From the NCBI RefSeq assembly GCF_014698475.1, contig NZ_JACJTB010000038.1:1-64000 (forward strand): a DNA stretch of 64,000 bases, read 5' to 3'. How positions within the stretch are numbered: the first letter of the stretch is position 1; each line of letters begins with the position of its first letter. Below, in pieces: positions 16,760 through 25,718 of the stretch. The notes below the pieces were generated by a model. The model worked only from the letters and a program-made list of their open reading frames with translations, ran no database searches and was not told where the DNA came from. A program made the translations under genes and the position numbers. This DNA is from Nostoc spongiaeforme FACHB-130 (GTDB lineage Bacteria; Cyanobacteriota; Cyanobacteriia; Cyanobacteriales; Nostocaceae).

Positions 16760-18145
16760 ATGACTTTAGATAATTCAGCGTCCACATCCACAACATCAAG
16801 TTGGTGGTTAGCACCTTGGCGATTTGTGCGTCAGGAGGTTTTGCCTGTACTGACAGACTTACGATTAGCGATCGCCTTATTATTAATCATTGCCTTATTC
16901 AGCGTTAGTGGCACGGTAATAGAACAAGACCAGTCAGCCAGTTTCTATCGCACTAACTACCCAGAACATCCAGCTTTGTTTGGTTTCCTAACCTGGAAGG
17001 TCATCTTAATAGTTGGTTTAAATCATGTTTATCATACTTGGTGGTTTAGCGCGTTACTCATCTTGTTTGGTAGCAGTTTAACTGCTTGTACTTTCACCAG
17101 ACAGTTACCAGCCTTAAAAGCTGCCCAACGTTGGAAATATTACGAAGAACCCCGACAATTCCAAAAATTAGCTTTAAGTGCAGAATTAGATACTGCTTCT
17201 TTAGATTCCCTCGCTCCCTTATTGCAAAACCGTCGTTATAAAATTTTTCAAGACAAAGACAATATTCTCTACGCTCGTAAAGGCATAATTGGACGTATCG
17301 GCCCAATTATTGTACACATTGGGATTGTGATGATTCTGTTAGGCGGCATTTGGGGTTCCATGACTGGATTTACCGCCCAAGAAAAAATTCCTAGTGGCGA
17401 TCGCTTTCAGGTAGGAAATATCATCAATGCTGGCCCTTGGGCAAATACCAAACACTTAAAAGATTGGTCAGTGCGGGTAAATCGGTTTTGGATTGAATAC
17501 ACACCCTCTGGCAGTATTGACCAATTTTATTCTGATATGTCTGTTTTAGATGATGACGGTAAAGAAGTTGACCGCAAGACAATTTTCGTTAACCAACCTC
17601 TGCGTTATCGTGGTGTAACCTTCTATCAAGCCGATTGGGGAATTTCTGGTGTCCGGTTCCAATTTAATAACAGTCCGGTGTTTCAATTACCAATGGCGGC
17701 GTTAAATACCAGTCCGCAGCAGGGAAGAATGTGGGGGACTTGGATACCTACCAAACCCGATTTGAGTGAGGGTGTGTCTTTAATTGCCAAAGACTTGCAA
17801 GGCATGATGTTAATTTATGACAGCAAAGGTCAGTTAATTACAACCGTACGGGCTGGGATGGCGGCCGATGTCAACGGTACGAAACTCAAAATCTTAGAAG
17901 TGATTGGTAGTACTGGCTTACAAATCAAATCTGACCCTGGCATCCCCATTGTTTATGGTGGTTTTGCCATTTTGATGGCGGGTGTGGTAATGAGTTACTT
18001 CTCTCATTCGCAAATTTGGGCATTACAAAAAGGCGATCGCTTGTATGTGGGTGGTAAAACTAATCGCGCTCAAGTTGCGTTTGAAAAAGAAGTCTTAGAG
18101 ATTTTAAATGGACTAAATTCGCAGTCAACAGTAGCAGTGAGTTAG
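16760..18145 (+). CDS. ccs1: Cytochrome c biogenesis protein Ccs1/ResB
   Basis: This 461-residue membrane protein is the Ccs1 (ResB) half of the System II haem-delivery and ligation machine, working with CcsA (not in this window) and CcdA. Three membrane segments lie near the N-terminus ([16 protein letters not shown], a [13 protein letters not shown] segment and [16 protein letters not shown]). A large lumenal domain and a last segment near 400-420 ([18 protein letters not shown]) follow. The start is three bases after ccdA. A terminator-like hairpin follows about 65 bp after the stop. Confidence 0.94.
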   Translation: MTLDNSASTSTTSSWWLAPWRFVRQEVLPVLTDLRLAIALLLIIALFSVSGTVIEQDQSASFYRTNYPEHPALFGFLTWKVILIVGLNHVYHTWWFSALLILFGSSLTACTFTRQLPALKAAQRWKYYEEPRQFQKLALSAELDTASLDSLAPLLQNRRYKIFQDKDNILYARKGIIGRIGPIIVHIGIVMILLGGIWGSMTGFTAQEKIPSGDRFQVGNIINAGPWANTKHLKDWSVRVNRFWIEYTPSGSIDQFYSDMSVLDDDGKEVDRKTIFVNQPLRYRGVTFYQADWGISGVRFQFNNSPVFQLPMAALNTSPQQGRMWGTWIPTKPDLSEGVSLIAKDLQGMMLIYDSKGQLITTVRAGMAADVNGTKLKILEVIGSTGLQIKSDPGIPIVYGGFAILMAGVVMSYFSHSQIWALQKGDRLYVGGKTNRAQVAFEKEVLEILNGLNSQSTVAVS

Positions 18146-18210
18146 AGTTTAACTCTTGACCCTCTTTATTTAGAATCTCTCCACTAAAATCAACACTTAC
18201 ATAAATTATG

Positions 18211-18268
18211 AAGGCTGAATAAATATAGTGATTTTCTCTGTATCTTCACTGTAATTATTCAGCTTTTA
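18211..18268 (+). terminator. Terminator-like hairpin after ccs1
   Basis: GCTGAATAA (18214-18222) pairs with TTATTCAGC (18255-18263), followed by TTTTA. An inner AGTGA/TCACT hairpin extends the structure. Confidence 0.6.
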
Positions 18269-18868
18269 TATTTTTTAGTGTGCAGAGAAATATTATTTAT
18301 TACTGAGAATTACAGCTAATTCTATTTTTTGATGCTTTTATATAGACTAAACTTATTGTTATTCAGATAATCATCAAAAATATTTTGTATTTTGACTCTT
18401 GTATCTTAGCAAAAACGATTGTTAGAGAAACTAAGTTACGCCTGAATTTTAAGCATACTTTATAAATCCAGTATTACAGGCATTAGATTTATAGAGTTTT
18501 ACTTATTATAATATCGATTAATTTATATAGTAATTTGATCACTACCGAGACGAAGGGCATTTCCTCAAGGCTTTCCTCTCACATTATCTGTATTTTTACC
18601 AGTTTTGGCTCACTAACATTTGTTACCAGATAACAATCAGCCTCAAATTCTCATCTTTGTTCGCTCGATTGATATTTCGTTATAAAGACTTGGCAAAAAC
18701 AACTTTTAACTATAGACGTTAAAAATCTGAATGGGATACAAAGTAGTTACCCGAAAAAAAGTAGCTCCGATACAACCAGTGTTTTCCAACGGTAATCAAG
18801 TGAATGATTGAGATTTCATTACTTGATTAAAAGAAATCAAAACTTAGTTAATTGCGTATCAATAATTT
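18269..18868. other. Intergenic region before the DUF4114 protein gene
   Basis: There are 600 AT-rich bases without an open frame worth reporting. They presumably hold the promoter of the PEP-CTERM gene at 18869. I see no recognisable operator, repeat or RNA. Confidence 0.4.
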
Positions 18869-20380
18869 ATGGCAAACATGAACAGAATCCGCTTTGGAAT
18901 GATTGCTGCTGCTACTTTAACTTACTCACTTTCCATTATGGGTTCAGCAGGTGCAACAACTACCAATACTACATCTAAAAAAGTAGTTACCATTCAACAA
19001 GCCATTAAGGAGGCTCCAATAGCTGCCAAAAAGGCAAAAGACAGTGCAGATGCGCTCAACAAAGCCGAAGCTGCACTAACAAAAACCACACAAGTCGCAA
19101 CCAAAACTAAACAAGATGCCATCAAGGTATTAAATTCTGCTGAACAAACATTTCAAAAAGCAGATGCAGATTTTATTTCTGCCAAAGCGGCGTATGATAC
19201 CGCTAATAAGACTTTAACTGATGCCAAAACAGTTTATGATGCTGCTAATAAGACTTTAACTGATGCCAAAACAGTTTATGATGCTGCTAATAAGACTTTA
19301 ACTGATGCTAAATCTGCCCTAGCATCTGCTCAAACTCAGTCTCAAAAAGATTCAGCACAACAAGCTGTAAACAACGCTACTACAAGCTTTAATACGGCAA
19401 ATACCAAGTTGAATGGTGCAAAAACTCAGTTTACTAATGCAACTACCAAGCTAAATGATGCAACAAGTAAATATAACTCTGCAAATAGTAAGCTGAATGA
19501 CGCAACAAGTAAGCGCACCACATCTGAACAAGCTAGAAATCAAGCTAGTCAACAAGTGCAAACTGTCACTGCAAATGCAGACAAGCAGGTTAAAGATGCT
19601 GAAGATGCAAGAAATCAAGCCAAATTAGAAGCAGACAATGCAGCTAAGTATTCCGTCGAGGCACAAGAAGCCGCCAAAAAGGCTAGTGACTGGAGTACAA
19701 TGAAGCGACTCACTATCAAAGATAGATCAGAAGATAAAAATTTCTTATCTATACTGCCCCAGTTTCAAGCTTTAGTACAAAAAGAAGGTGTGGCGATTCC
19801 CGCAGATAAAGTCAAAGCACAGAAAGTAGACTTTTCTCAACTATTTTTGAAACAAAAGCACAATGTACGTGTTTGGTTCCTGAACGAAGGCGCTGCTTAT
19901 AAAAACCAGTTAGCCTATGAATCCATTCGGGGTGACAAATACGATAACGGTATGATATTTGAAAATGTTTCTTGCAACAGCACCAAGAATAAGTGCGAAA
20001 AAGGCGAGAAAGATGGTGTTTTAGATATCGGTGATTTTGTAGATGTGGGTAGTTTTAAGGCTGGTACGCAGCTGAATTTCTTACTCAAAGCTGATGGTTA
20101 TAGCGCGAAACCACAAAATGGTGATATTTATGGTGCAGACCCAACTCTGAACCCTGATGGATTACAACACTTAATGGGTTGGAAAATTGGCAATTATCTG
20201 ATGATGGGTTTTGAAGATTTACGCAATGGTGGCGATAAAGATTACAACGATACAATTTTTGTTGTTGACTTTGGTAAAGACAATCTCAAAGCCTCTGCTG
20301 TACCAGAACCTTCCGCTACACTCCCCATTTTGGGCTTAGGCGCATTGGGAATGCTGAAATTGCGTCGCCGTCGTCGTTAA
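18869..20380 (+). CDS. PEP-CTERM anchored protein with coiled coil and DUF4114 domain
   Basis: This is a 503-residue exported protein. It has a signal peptide (MIAAATLTYSLSIMGSAGA), then about 240 residues of Ala/Lys/Asn/Thr-rich helical repeats with three near-identical 14-residue units (AYDxANKTLTDAKT). A DUF4114 domain follows (VWFLNEGAAYKNQLAY ... GFEDLRNGGDKDYNDTIFVVDF), and a C-terminal sorting signal (VPEPSATLPILGLGALGMLKLRRRRR). PEP-CTERM signals are processed by an exosortase and deliver proteins to the envelope or matrix. The EDLxxGGDxDYND motif resembles a calcium-binding loop. It is likely a cell-surface or extracellular-matrix component; its partners are unknown. Confidence 0.88.
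   Translation: MANMNRIRFGMIAAATLTYSLSIMGSAGATTTNTTSKKVVTIQQAIKEAPIAAKKAKDSADALNKAEAALTKTTQVATKTKQDAIKVLNSAEQTFQKADADFISAKAAYDTANKTLTDAKTVYDAANKTLTDAKTVYDAANKTLTDAKSALASAQTQSQKDSAQQAVNNATTSFNTANTKLNGAKTQFTNATTKLNDATSKYNSANSKLNDATSKRTTSEQARNQASQQVQTVTANADKQVKDAEDARNQAKLEADNAAKYSVEAQEAAKKASDWSTMKRLTIKDRSEDKNFLSILPQFQALVQKEGVAIPADKVKAQKVDFSQLFLKQKHNVRVWFLNEGAAYKNQLAYESIRGDKYDNGMIFENVSCNSTKNKCEKGEKDGVLDIGDFVDVGSFKAGTQLNFLLKADGYSAKPQNGDIYGADPTLNPDGLQHLMGWKIGNYLMMGFEDLRNGGDKDYNDTIFVVDFGKDNLKASAVPEPSATLPILGLGALGMLKLRRRRR
19192..19317 (+). repeat. 42-bp in-gene tandem repeat, three copies
   Basis: Three 42-bp units encode YDxANKTLTDAKTV-type 14-mers inside the PEP-CTERM gene. The second and third are practically identical at DNA level (GATGCTGCTAATAAGACTTT in both), indicating recent expansion. 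Confidence 0.8.
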
Positions 20381-20390
20381 TAGTTTAGAA

Positions 20391-20503
20391 CTGACGCATC
20401 AAGGTTGTCTGTGGAGAATGGGTGTAATGGTTTTAAGGATGTAGGGTTTTGAACACTGATACCTCTTTACCCTACCCTAAAACCTTAATTTTTCCTGTTG
20501 TTT
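20391..20503. mobile_element. Degenerate MITE family A copy (reverse orientation)
   Basis: Read on the minus strand it parallels the MITE at 22381-22499: GAAAAATTAAGG, a run of ACCC-rich pieces, then CTCCACAGACAA and a worn GATGCGTCAG end. The termini are too degraded to show a target duplication. Confidence 0.45.
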
Positions 20504-20602
20504 AATACTAAGTTGCTTTCAGGAATAGTATTCCTACTCCCCATTCCCTACTCCCATCCCAGGCTACTATCTTTAACTGCAACTAGGTATAAGCATTAGC
20601 GA

Positions 20603-21001
20603 TTAATTCGCTGATGCTTTTTGATGGCGTACTTCAATAACTGTATGCACGTTACCTCTAGGGGCAAAATCGGCTTTAACAGTAATTTCTAGCGGATCAC
20701 AAGCTGCAACCATGTCATCTAAAATTTGGTTGGCAGATTCTTCATGGGAGATATAGCGATCACGGTAACTGTTAATGTAAAGCTTCAGGGCTTTTAATTC
20801 TACTACCCGTTCATCTGGTATGTATGTAATATAAATTGTGGCAAAGTCTGGATAGCCAGAAAACGGACATTTACAGGTAAATTCCGGTAAAGTAATGTTG
20901 ATATCATATCGCCTACCTAATCGCGGATTGGGAAAGGTAATTAAACTACCTTCCGCAATGTTGCGTTCGCCATACTTTACTTCTGATGCTTCCTGGGTCA
21001 T
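20603..21001 (-). CDS. queF: NADPH-dependent 7-cyano-7-deazaguanine reductase QueF
   Basis: This 132-residue enzyme of the short unimodular QueF type reduces preQ0 to preQ1 in queuosine biosynthesis, in the cytosol. The catalytic Cys lies in TCKCPFSGYPDFA (Cys45), with the paired Asp at 52. The QueF motif VELKALKLYINSYRD and the substrate-binding HEE follow. The length matches the B. subtilis-type enzyme. A second gene of the same pathway, queE, lies at 49413-50210, but the two are not linked in an operon. Confidence 0.95.
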   Translation of the reverse strand: MTQEASEVKYGERNIAEGSLITFPNPRLGRRYDINITLPEFTCKCPFSGYPDFATIYITYIPDERVVELKALKLYINSYRDRYISHEESANQILDDMVAACDPLEITVKADFAPRGNVHTVIEVRHQKASAN

Positions 21002-21103
21002 GGGTCAATTATCCTTGGTCATCTGTCGCCTCAACAATAATAGGCGAAAAGCTGATTAAGATAAAAATTCTTTGATTTTTGACTTTTACCTTTTGCCTTA
21101 TTT

Positions 21104-21499
21104 TTACTCTTGTTCCCAGTCAGGACAGTTTTGATCATCCCAACCGTGGGGGTGCATAGCGCAAACTAGCAAGTTACCACCATAAACTTGACCGTGATAG
21201 TTAGTACAACCTACACAAGCAGGATTTTGTTCTGGTGTGGGTTCCACTGAGTAGGGAAACCCCGGATCTGCATCTGCAACTACATCTTCTAGTTCCCAAT
21301 ACATTTCTAGGAAGGGTGCAGATATTTCTTGTAAGTATTGTTCTACGTCAGCAGCAATGTTATTTTGTACTTGCTCAGTCAATTCTTCTGTGAGGTCAAA
21401 AAAGCTATCAACCATATCATTCATTCCTTGAAAGAAGCGTTCGACTTCCTCTGCCACTGTTTCTACGATTCCCATTAAATCTTTTTGCCACTCTTCCAT
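21104..21499 (-). CDS. Conserved cyanobacterial-type protein with Cys/His cluster
   Basis: I know no function for it. The 131 residues begin with an acidic amphipathic helical region (VETVAEEVERFFQGMNDMVDSFFDLTEEL). They end in a Cys/His-rich motif CVGCTNYHGQ ... LVCAMHPHGWDDQNCPDWE, which has four Cys and three His suited to bind zinc or a cluster. It lies 100 bp downstream of queF's start side in the same direction and 165 bp from the next gene. Confidence 0.75.
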   Translation of the reverse strand: MEEWQKDLMGIVETVAEEVERFFQGMNDMVDSFFDLTEELTEQVQNNIAADVEQYLQEISAPFLEMYWELEDVVADADPGFPYSVEPTPEQNPACVGCTNYHGQVYGGNLLVCAMHPHGWDDQNCPDWEQE

Positions 21500-21664
21500 A
21501 AAATTGACGCTCTTACTGGCTATAAAATTAGGATGCTAGTAACCACCCCAATTGAAGTACATAAATACATTCTAGGCAATGTATGTTATCAACTTATTGG
21601 GTAATATTCTGAGTTGTAGTACTATTTGCTGCTGATGCTGAAAGTAAAAACAAACTGCCGTTTA

Positions 21665-22048
21665 TTAATCGCGTTGCAGTCTTTTTAATTCTTCTTGCAG
21701 TTTTAGCACTTGGCTACGCAAGTCATCCACATTTTCCGTTGAGGTCTCTTTTACAGTTGGCTCTTCATCTTCCTCTAGGATTTCGATGCGACGAGGTTCA
21801 GAAGGAGTTGTTTTTTCAGTAGGATCAGCAGTGGGTGTTTGTGGCTGTTGCGCTTGCTTCATCATATCCTCAACGAAGCGGCGGGCTTCTTCTGTGTTCA
21901 TTTCGCCCCGCGCCACCATTTCATCTGCCAGTTTTTGGACTTGCGATCGCAATTCGGCTACTTTTCCTCCAGCTTTCTCACCTGCGTAAGAAGCCAAGCC
22001 AACACCGAGGTAAAAAGCTTTTTGTACAATATCTCCAAAACCGGGCAT
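21665..22048 (-). CDS. Phasin-like small helical protein
   Basis: This 127-residue protein has an N-terminal hydrophobic-glycine segment (AFYLGVGLASYAGEKAGGK). A helix with MVARGEMNTEEARRFVEDMMKQ follows, as in phasin/PhaF-type or polyhydroxyalkanoate-associated proteins. An acidic Pro/Thr linker and a final coiled coil (DDLRSQVLKLQEELKRLQRD) complete it. The family call is from overall pattern only. The start codon follows AGGAG at about 12 bases. That region adjoins the 3' end of the SRP RNA gene, so the two may be cotranscribed. Confidence 0.7.
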   Translation of the reverse strand: MPGFGDIVQKAFYLGVGLASYAGEKAGGKVAELRSQVQKLADEMVARGEMNTEEARRFVEDMMKQAQQPQTPTADPTEKTTPSEPRRIEILEEDEEPTVKETSTENVDDLRSQVLKLQEELKRLQRD

Positions 22049-22069
22049 TGCTGCTGATCGCTCCTAAAA

Positions 22070-22170
22070 ATAGGGCGACCCGGAGACTACGCCTACTACA
22101 AGCATCCCGTATTGCTGCTACCTTCCGGTTCTGACAAAGTTTAGGCGTTGCAGTCGCATAGATCCAGGTC
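22070..22170 (-). ncRNA. ffs: Signal recognition particle RNA (4.5S type), copy 1
   Basis: On the minus strand the sequence contains GTCAGAACCGGAAGGTAGCAGC, cited here in part as CCGGAAGG within CAGAAC...GTAGCAGC. This is the universally conserved domain IV hairpin with its GGAA tetraloop that binds Ffh. The flanks pair as expected: GACCTGG with CCGGGTC at the ends, and ACGCCTA with TAGGCGT in the middle. The RNA is about 100 nt and runs into ATTTTT. The ends are estimated from pairing. Confidence 0.88.
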
Positions 22171-22185
22171 TAATGAAATAATAAC

Positions 22186-22255
22186 ACTAAAAGTTCGTAA
22201 GTGTGTCCTACTCAACCACATTTTTTTTCGTCAAGCTGGTAGTTAACACAGACCC
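22186..22255 (-). pseudogene. Duplicated 3' fragment of the YCII gene
   Basis: Bases 22186-22252 match the 3' end and downstream flank of the YCII gene (about 22502-22572). They share ACTAAAAGTTCGT, ACTCAACCACA and AAGCTGRTAGTYAACACA blocks. It is the other half of a tandem duplication that also copied the SRP RNA gene. Confidence 0.75.
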
Positions 22256-22260
22256 AAAAA

Positions 22261-22362
22261 CAGGTCAGCCCGGAGACTACGCCTACTACAAGCATCCTTG
22301 ATTGCTGCTACTTTCACGTTCTGACAAGGTTTAGGTGTTTTAGTCGCATAGATCCGAGCCTC
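22261..22362 (-). ncRNA. SRP RNA copy 2, divergent
   Basis: It repeats copy 1 over its length (GATCTATGCGACT, GTAGCAGCAAT and GATGCTTGTAGTAGGCGTAG are shared), but the conserved loop CCGGAAGG is CGTGAAAG. The terminal pairing GGCTCGG/CCGGGCT is kept. One middle pair is lost (ACACCTA against TAGGCGT). A T run follows. It may be a pseudogene or a variant RNA. The changed tetraloop would be expected to weaken Ffh binding. Confidence 0.7.
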
Positions 22363-22380
22363 AAGAAAATAATAACACTA

Positions 22381-22499
22381 GGACTTACGCATAAAAACGA
22401 AAAATTAAGGATTTTGGTGAGGGTATAGGGGTGTATGTATCTCAAACCCTTACACCCTTACACCCCATCTTCATAGACAATATTGGTGCGTAAGTCCTG
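22381..22499. mobile_element. MITE family A, 119 bp, inserted in a duplicated segment
   Basis: The ends are GGACTTACGCA and TGCGTAAGTCC, flanked by AACACTA on both sides (22374-22380 and 22500-22506). The duplicate segment at about 22180-22192 reads ATAATAACACTAAAAGTTC without the element, giving an empty site in the same window. Confidence 0.85.
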
Positions 22500-22524
22500 A
22501 ACACTAAAAGTTCGTCGGTGTTTC

Positions 22525-22791
22525 TTACTCAACCACAATTTTCCACTCGTAAAGCTGATAGTCAACACAACCGTTTTTAACCAAGGGGTCTAGGGCAATA
22601 ATAGCTTGAGCCTCATCCATCGAAACTGCTTCAAACAGCAACATCCCACCTCCCATTTTTGCCCAATAGCCTGTTTTGGCTTTATGTCCTTTGGCAATTA
22701 AATCCTGTACGAATGCTTTGTGAGCAGGTACATATTGGTCAAAAATTGTTTTATCGACTTTTCCTGACTCTATTTTGACAAACCAGGGCAT
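22525..22791 (-). CDS. YCII-related (YciI-like) domain protein
   Basis: This is a small ferredoxin-like alpha/beta protein of the YCII family, about 88 residues from the chosen ATG at 22791 (MPWFVKIESGK). That start is preceded by GAGG at a spacing of about 11. The longer frame to 22860 adds 23 residues that YCII proteins lack. Seen are the first strand WFVKIE, then HKAFVQDLIAKGHKAKTGYW and the GGMLLFEAVSMDEAQAII dimer region with the usual acidic end. Members are putative dehydratase- or hydrolase-like enzymes; no substrate can be named. Its 3' end is duplicated at 22186-22255. Confidence 0.85.
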   Translation of the reverse strand: MPWFVKIESGKVDKTIFDQYVPAHKAFVQDLIAKGHKAKTGYWAKMGGGMLLFEAVSMDEAQAIIALDPLVKNGCVDYQLYEWKIVVE

Positions 22792-22880
22792 TTTGCTACT
22801 AACCTCATAGGAGCAAGAACTAGCTTCCATCACCGTAAAGCTTTTGAGAGACGTTGCCATACCACGTCTCTATTTCGATA

Positions 22881-23489
22881 TCACGAAGCTTTTGCGTGTT
22901 TCTGTTTAATCAATTGTAGTGATTGCTGACTTTTAAGTGCTGACAATACGCCGAGAGTGCCGACAGCAAGTAAGCTCAAAATGGATGTATGTTCAGGAAT
23001 AGAGATTATTCTGGCTGAAAAAACAACGGGTAATTCACTATCTTCTATCCCCAAATTTTCAAACCCAAACAAAAATGGCGGTGCTGAAAAGACCTCTAAA
23101 TAACCTGGTGTGGGCAGAAAACTAGCAAAAAACGGACTAGCATAGTTTCCTGATGATGTAGAATAACCAAAACCGTCACCTGTTAACTGCTGGCTATTCA
23201 AACTAATTAAATTGTCCACGTTAAAAGGTTCGTTGCCCGGAATTGGAGTCCCCGTAGGTTGTAAACCAGTAATTGTTTCATTATTACGTGTGCCACTGAT
23301 TTCCACAATCTCGTAAAAACCAGAATCGTCTGGAGTGTCATTAGTAATGAAATTACCGCGTGCTGTTATACCAGAACCAAAATAACTCCATTCCCAGTTT
23401 AAAGTAGCAGCAGAGACAGCTTGCATGGTTCCGAAAACCAATCCCGAAACAGTCAAGGCTGTAGTAGACAGTAGAGCTAGATTTTTCAT
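22881..23489 (-). CDS. Exported protein with PEP-CTERM-like end
   Basis: This protein of about 200 residues begins at the ATG at 23489 (MKNLALLSTTALTVSGLVFGTMQAVSA, a clear signal peptide). The frame runs back to 23522 without better evidence. The body is beta-rich (NWEWSYFGSGITARGNF) and has no known domain that I recognise. The end IPEHTSILSLLAVGTLGVLSALKSQ resembles a PEP-CTERM sorting signal with PEH in place of PEP, followed by a short basic tail. It is likely an exosortase substrate. Confidence 0.75.
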   Translation of the reverse strand: MKNLALLSTTALTVSGLVFGTMQAVSAATLNWEWSYFGSGITARGNFITNDTPDDSGFYEIVEISGTRNNETITGLQPTGTPIPGNEPFNVDNLISLNSQQLTGDGFGYSTSSGNYASPFFASFLPTPGYLEVFSAPPFLFGFENLGIEDSELPVVFSARIISIPEHTSILSLLAVGTLGVLSALKSQQSLQLIKQKHAKAS

Positions 23490-23718
23490 AAAGATAGTTG
23501 GGGGTAGATGCGTACCTGTCAAGCCGCACTGCGAAAGGATGAGTCATTCCCTGGCTAATGCTGAGGCTTTTTGTATAGCTTCGCCGAGAGTGACGCAGAT
23601 ATTTCACCCGAAAGACTTGTGGCTACACATCAAAACTTTGTAGGTTAATTGACATTGGAATCTTCAACCAATGGCAGTTTAACATCAAAGATACTTGGTT
23701 TATCCGTATAGTAATTAC

Positions 23719-25554
23719 TTACTCAATTTTTAAATTAAACGGTAAACGAGCATAAACTCCATTAGGATCATTCATGCTTTGAAATACCTCTAATTCTTGT
23801 TGCAGTTTTTGGAATTCTGCTGTGAGAGGGTTGGTGGCTTTAACTTGTTGTTGTCCCTGTATTTTTAAAGCTGTACTAGCTTCTTCCACTGCTTTACCAA
23901 ATAAAATTTCGTTGAGGCTATTTTCTTTGGGATATTCTTTTAACTGCCAATTGTTGCCTAAGTTGGCTTTTTCAGCTGCGTATTTCACCGCCGCATTCAG
24001 TCCACCAATTTCGTCTACCAAACCAATTTGTTTAGCGGCTACACCAGACCAAACTCTACCTTGAGCAATTTCGGCGACTTTTTGTTCTGGTAATTTGCGT
24101 CCTTTGGCAACTTTATCGAGGAATATACTGTAAACTCGGTTCACACTGCGCTGATACAGTGCTAGTTCTTGGGGTGATTTGGGACGAGCGACAGTTTGAG
24201 CATCAGCATAGCGGGCTGTTTTGACTACATCCCAAGTGATACCGTTATCATTTGCTAGTTTTTGCCCATTAAATAAAATACCAAATACACCAATGGAGCC
24301 AGTGATGGTATTTGGTTCGGCAAAAATTCGGCTAGAGTCACTAGCAATCCAATAACCACCAGAAGCGGCAACATCACCCATAGATACTACTACAGGTTTC
24401 ACTTCATGGGTTAAGCGGATTTCCCGTTGCATGATTTCGGCGGCTGTGGCGCTACCACCAGGACTATTAATTCTTAAAACGACGGCTTTGATATTTTTAT
24501 CTTGGCGGATTTTGTTGAAGATTTTAGCAAAGCGATCGCCACCTACTTGTTCATTATCACCGCTACCATCGACAATTTCGCCTTCGGCATAGACTACAGC
24601 AATTTGGTTTTTTGATGCTTGTTCGGCTTTGAGGGATTTATTAATAACTTGGGAGTATTCTAGAATGTCAACTTGGCGGAAATTTTTCTCATTTTGATCG
24701 CTATCGGTGAGTTTTTTCAAGTCTGCAACTACTTGATCATGGTATGCAACTTGATCGACTAAACCATTGGTTTTGGCTGCTGGTGCTTCGACTATGGCTT
24801 GATTATCAGCGATCGCTTGCAATTTTTGCGGGTTAATTTTGCGGCTTGTACCTACTGTAGTTCGCCACTCGCTCCACACGTCATCCAGTAGTTTCTGGGT
24901 TTGTTCGCGGTTTTCTGGACTGAGTTTGTTTAAAATGAACGGTTCAACAGCGCCTTTAAATTTGCCAACTCGCACAACCTGTACACCAATACCAAACTTT
25001 TGCAATGCACCGCTTAAGAACATTGGTTGGCTACCCAAACCGTTGACTTCTATTGCACCCAAGGGATTGAGAACTACGGTATCAGCGACAGAACTGAGAT
25101 AATATTCTTTTTTACCCCAATCTTGACCGTAAGCGACTACTTTTTTCCCGGCGGCGCGAAATTCTTCTAAAGCTTTGCGAATTTCTTTCAGGGAAGCAAA
25201 GCCTAAATTTCCCCCGGAAGCATTACTACCATCTAAATATATACCGACAATTTTTGGATCTTGTTTGGCTTGGTTAATCGCATCTAGAACTTTGCGGAGT
25301 GTGATTCTGTCTTCTGGATTCCCAGATAATGTTCTTTGTAATTCTTCACCCGCAGTCGGTTCTCGATCAGTAATATTCAAAGATAAGTCAAACACTAAAA
25401 CAGACTTATTCTTGACTACTGGACTCACCTCTTGAGTAGCGGCGATCGCAAATAGGAGTAAAAATAGTCCTGTAGTCCCAATCCCAAAGAAAATAAATAA
25501 CCCTAGTAAGCTACCAATTACACTGGCAGCAGTTTGTTTAACAAAATTAGTCAT
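23719..25554 (-). CDS. sppA: Signal peptide peptidase SppA, 67K type
   Basis: This 611-residue membrane-bound serine protease degrades cleaved signal peptides and, in cyanobacteria, is linked to light-acclimation proteolysis. One N-terminal membrane anchor (LLGLFIFFGIGTTGLFLLLFA) and two S49 peptidase repeats are present. The general-base Lys is expected in the first repeat (YGQDWGKKEYYLSS). The nucleophile Ser is in VSMGDVAASGGYWIA of the second. The length fits the long E. coli-type form. It appears monocistronic, with fni further upstream in the same direction. Confidence 0.94.
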   Translation of the reverse strand: MTNFVKQTAASVIGSLLGLFIFFGIGTTGLFLLLFAIAATQEVSPVVKNKSVLVFDLSLNITDREPTAGEELQRTLSGNPEDRITLRKVLDAINQAKQDPKIVGIYLDGSNASGGNLGFASLKEIRKALEEFRAAGKKVVAYGQDWGKKEYYLSSVADTVVLNPLGAIEVNGLGSQPMFLSGALQKFGIGVQVVRVGKFKGAVEPFILNKLSPENREQTQKLLDDVWSEWRTTVGTSRKINPQKLQAIADNQAIVEAPAAKTNGLVDQVAYHDQVVADLKKLTDSDQNEKNFRQVDILEYSQVINKSLKAEQASKNQIAVVYAEGEIVDGSGDNEQVGGDRFAKIFNKIRQDKNIKAVVLRINSPGGSATAAEIMQREIRLTHEVKPVVVSMGDVAASGGYWIASDSSRIFAEPNTITGSIGVFGILFNGQKLANDNGITWDVVKTARYADAQTVARPKSPQELALYQRSVNRVYSIFLDKVAKGRKLPEQKVAEIAQGRVWSGVAAKQIGLVDEIGGLNAAVKYAAEKANLGNNWQLKEYPKENSLNEILFGKAVEEASTALKIQGQQQVKATNPLTAEFQKLQQELEVFQSMNDPNGVYARLPFNLKIE

Positions 25555-25718
25555 TAGTCTATCAATTTTAGATTTTAGATTGTCTCTCCAGAAAACTCTG
25601 GAGACTTTTAGCGTTCAGGAATTATGTGACTGATGGTGAGTGATTGACTACAACAGCTAAACTCTTTTTGGAATTGGGCTGCGTATTAAATTCTACCTCT
25701 GACGCTTAACTCCTGACT

